Positions 62,816 to 64,000 of a DNA stretch of 64,000 nucleotides are shown piece after piece; within the stretch, counting starts at the first letter, position 1, and every line of letters starts with the position of its first letter. The position numbers and the translations under genes were made by a program. The stretch is from Triops longicaudatus (lineage: Eukaryota > Arthropoda > Branchiopoda > Notostraca > Triopsidae): the NCBI GenBank assembly GCA_022885665.1, contig JAGQDJ010000003.1:1-64000 (forward strand), read 5' to 3'. Under the pieces are notes generated by a model. The model worked only from the letters and a program-made list of their open reading frames with translations, was not told the origin of the DNA and did no database searches.

Positions 62816-64000
62816 TGCATAAAATAAATAAGAATTCTGTAATTTTCGTCAATTATAGTTCAAGGAGTCCGCTTTGTGCCGTTTGTTTACTTTTTCGAGC
62901 AGAAGGTACTGTTAGCCGCTGTTGCAGAATAGAGATTAGTGAACCGCGAACAGGCAAATACTTGTTCGGGGCTTTTAGGTCTATGTCCGAGCCCGGAAAA
63001 GCGAGCAGCTAAAGAAATCACCTTTGAACTTACTTCCCCAACTAAAATCTTTAACCCCAAACGGAAGAAGTAGAAATATTTCAGTTTCGAATGTTATACT
63101 ACTTATGTGGCCAAAGGTATAAGGATTTGTTTCTTAAAGACAAAAGACATCCGTTTCGGGAAATAAAACGTTACTTCGAGGTGGTACGGCAAGTTGAAGT
63201 TGGCACGGTTGAAGTAAGCTTCAGCCATTTCGGAGGTTTCTATTTATTCTCTAGTAAGGAAAAAATCCTGCAGAAGAATACGTGTATAAAAAGGATTCAG
63301 TAAAGAATGCGTTGTGGATTTGTAAACAAAAAAGGTAACAATTTCGCTCATTTCTTCTCTCTGAAAAGATAGTATAACGCTTTCCTTTCCTGCACCAAGA
63401 AGCTCCCTACATTGAAGGCAAGCAAAACAGCCTGTCCTCTATATCTAAGCTCTCTCTTCTTGAATTTCCTAGACGCAGACGTCCGTGTCACCCTTACTAC
63501 GCTCCTTGACGGAAAAAGCTTCCGTTCCAACCTCGATTTCTTTCTGATTTCTTCCTGTATCTTCCTCGGCCCAAGGAGCCCCTCTTTTCCACACACAATT
63601 CCGGAAGGGTAGTTTACGCACGATACTCTCGTAAGGGCGGAATGCTGGGGTGAATTCGTGGGGCAATCAGGCGTACATTTCCGATGACTTCCGTGTCGCC
63701 TCTTTAGAAACTCGTCCGAAAACAGCCAAACAATCTTTTGTCCCTCTTGGCATGAATCGTGTTGTCGTATTTCCCTGTCTTGAAGTTTTGATGGAAGAAA
63801 GCAACTTGGCGCATAAATTATGTATATTCTGCTGAAGATGATGTATGTTGTCGGTACAAAAGGAGGGCAAACATGGATGAATCGATACATTCTCATTCGT
63901 TGTTAGTTTAGAGTGTTTTGCAACATGACATGACATGTCAGACAGACATTTACATTTTCCAATTCCGGAGCCCTCTTAAACTTTTCAAATAGGGTGGTGC
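62816..64000. other. upstream of DONSON; no further gene seen
   Basis: Contains the DONSON promoter. Open frames at 63091-63303 (+) and 63348-63896 (-) have no recognised family or splice support and are not called. Confidence 0.4.

Noticed and set aside
63348..63896. 182-codon minus-strand open frame near the window end
   Set aside because: Cys/His distribution and sequence fit no family I recognise; no conserved motif or splice signals. Left uncalled.

Overview
The window is nuclear DNA of a multicellular animal, most likely an arthropod. Evidence: protein-coding genes split by many short GT-AG introns (often 50-70 bp), a cuticular protein with a type-2 chitin-binding domain, an insect-style SREBP, a Ly6/uPAR-fold GPI protein, a gamma/delta-sarcoglycan and a calcitonin-type neuropeptide precursor. 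The sequence alone does not settle the class (crustacean, chelicerate, myriapod or hexapod). All exon coordinates were worked out by eye from splice sites, reading-frame phase and family conservation.

Layout. 1-0.8 kb: degenerate 3' end of a LINE retrotransposon with A-tails. 1.7-8.6 kb: two tandem MFSD6-like transporter genes (+) with the same 8-exon plan. 9.1-11.6 kb: secreted chitin-binding cuticle protein (+). 11.7-22.1 kb: three genes in a row on the minus strand, in transcription order SREBP (22057-17244), MEP50/WDR77 (16764-15328) and mitochondrial GTPase GUF1/LepA (14911-11715); GUF1 converges on the cuticle gene. 22.6-39.6 kb: a gene-poor stretch of about 17 kb with transposon-like repeats and one possible orphan promoter. 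39.6-43.2 kb: gamma/delta-sarcoglycan (+). 46.8-50.3 kb: the calcitonin-type gene (+), with a TATA promoter and what look like two alternative hormone-encoding last exons. 50.3-55.8 kb: AT-rich intergenic DNA with repeats. 55.9-56.9 kb: Ly6 gene (+). 57.8-59.5 kb: trophoblast-glycoprotein-like LRR receptor (+). 60.0-62.8 kb: DONSON replication protein (-), convergent with the LRR gene.

The genes do not form one pathway; this is an ordinary eukaryotic neighbourhood of housekeeping genes (GUF1, MEP50, SREBP, DONSON), muscle/cuticle/surface genes and a neuropeptide gene. The most interesting signal is the calcitonin-type gene. Its two candidate 3' exons join in the same phase to the same upstream exon, and each encodes a Cys-ring peptide ending in Pro-Gly-Arg, an amidation signal. 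That layout recalls the vertebrate calcitonin/CGRP gene. Also notable are a dispersed TA-flanked MITE family, pogo/Tigger-like elements, and a pair of long inverted repeat copies 14 kb apart.
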